Below are positions 53,546 through 53,908 of a DNA stretch of 53,908 bases, one piece after another. The notes beneath the pieces were generated by a model. It saw nothing but the letters and a program-made list of their open reading frames with translations, searched no databases and was not told the DNA's origin. The DNA is taken from positions 1-53,908 of the forward strand of contig CALFAK010000091.1 in the NCBI GenBank assembly GCA_937948985.1. Direction: 5' to 3'. The stretch is from an uncultured Neomegalonema sp. (GTDB lineage: Bacteria > Pseudomonadota > Alphaproteobacteria > Rhodobacterales > Rhodobacteraceae). The translations under genes and the position numbers were made by a program. Position 1 is the first letter of the stretch; every line of letters begins with the position of its first letter.

Positions 53546-53908
53546 AACCTGCGGATCAAGCCCAAGAAGCGGTTGAAGCGGGACAAGCCGGAGCCATTGG
53601 CTGTGCCCGCAAGGCCTAACGAGACGTGGTCAATGGACTTCATGGCGTACCAGTTGGCGGATGGTCGATCGATCCGAACGTTGAACGTGTTGGATGACTT
53701 CAATCGTGAGGGGCTTGGCATTGAGGTGGACTTTTCCCTGCCAGCCGAACGGGTCGTGCGCAGCCTCAACCAGATCATCGAATGGCGAGGCGAACCGCAA
53801 ACTATTCGCGTCCCCTCTCATCGATACTACGTATCGACTGCCGGGCGATGGATAACGGCCCAGAATACGTCAGTGGAAAGCTGATGGCATGGGCGTCGAG
53901 GCGGGGTG
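53546..53908 (+). pseudogene. IS3-family transposase (orfB) fragment, N-terminus missing, interrupted by a 38-bp insert, right end off-window
   Basis: Directly after the IS630 TA the frame reads [19 protein letters not shown], then [15 protein letters not shown] (first catalytic Asp), [19 protein letters not shown] and [23 protein letters not shown], which is the IS3 orfB (rve) integrase core. The expected next residues [19 protein letters not shown] follow in another frame after 38 extra bases at 53811-53848. The start of orfB is absent on the left of IS630, so the gene is truncated as well as interrupted, and it continues beyond 53908. Confidence 0.85.
53811..53848 (+). repeat. Copy 2 of the roughly 40-bp hairpin-bearing intervening element (inside IS3 transposase)
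   Basis: TCCCCTCTCA, then TCGATAC/GTATCGA (seven-base perfect stem, triloop TAC), then CTGCCGGGCGA. It separates codons for RV from DNG (second catalytic Asp) and shifts the frame; removing 38 bases gives CGC GTG GAT AAC GGC. It shares both flanks with copy 1 but has a different, still paired, stem and the same C-TRC-G loop form. Confidence 0.72.

Noticed and set aside
1..53908. CRISPR array or prophage
   Set aside because: No set of regularly spaced direct repeats and no phage structural genes were seen; mobile DNA here is IS elements only.

Overview
The window (53,908 bp, high GC except for a few AT-rich islands) looks like chromosome of a marine alphaproteobacterium of the Rhodobacterales/Roseobacter type. 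This is inferred from the gene order rpoZ-rsh-pyrE-DUF2062-pdxJ-acpS, a petABC (cytochrome bc1) operon, a cysNC fusion, many methylamine/osmolyte-type catabolic genes and protein resemblance. No species is claimed.

Layout. 1-240: the 5' end of an IS110-type transposase gene and its non-coding leader, cut by the window edge. 241-5243: a small membrane protein with an M48 metalloprotease, a membrane-anchored FMN-binding glutamate-synthase-like protein, an unknown coiled-coil/membrane pair and an enolase-superfamily enzyme. 5525-10515: an unknown small protein, an 836-residue dimethylglycine/sarcosine-dehydrogenase-like flavoenzyme, a TadG-like von Willebrand A protein and an ABM-domain protein. 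10674-16354: a papain-like lipoprotein, a DEAD-box helicase behind an apparent attenuator, purC-purS, two tiny genes and miaA. 16694-22610: a taurine-type ABC transporter (tauABC), a 3-hydroxyisobutyrate-dehydrogenase-like enzyme and an MttB-family methyltransferase. 22793-31413: folE, then acpS, pdxJ, DUF2062, pyrE, rsh, rpoZ and the bc1 operon, all leftward. 31618-43073: tRNA-Gln, topA, rnr, a TVP38 protein with a disulfide reductase, an orphan histidine kinase with a P1 peptidase, and yebC. 43143-48271: an entericidin-like lipoprotein and a polyamine-type ABC transporter. 48556-52194: cysQ-cysD-cysNC for sulfate activation. 52195-53908: insertion-sequence wreckage.

How genes work together. 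MttB-family and dimethylglycine-dehydrogenase-like proteins, with folate synthesis (folE), suggest use of methylated amines with methyl groups passed to folate. tauABC and cysDNC-cysQ cover organic and inorganic sulfur. rpoZ-rsh links transcription to the stringent response.

Most unusual observation: an IS630-family transposase gene and an IS3-family transposase gene at the right end are each interrupted, directly before a catalytic acidic residue, by a sequence of about 40 bp. The two inserts share both ends (TCCC(C)TCTCA ... CTGCCGGGC(A/G)AT) but have different central hairpins that keep pairing and a C-TRC-G triloop. They look like two copies of one tiny structured intervening element that I cannot match to a known family.
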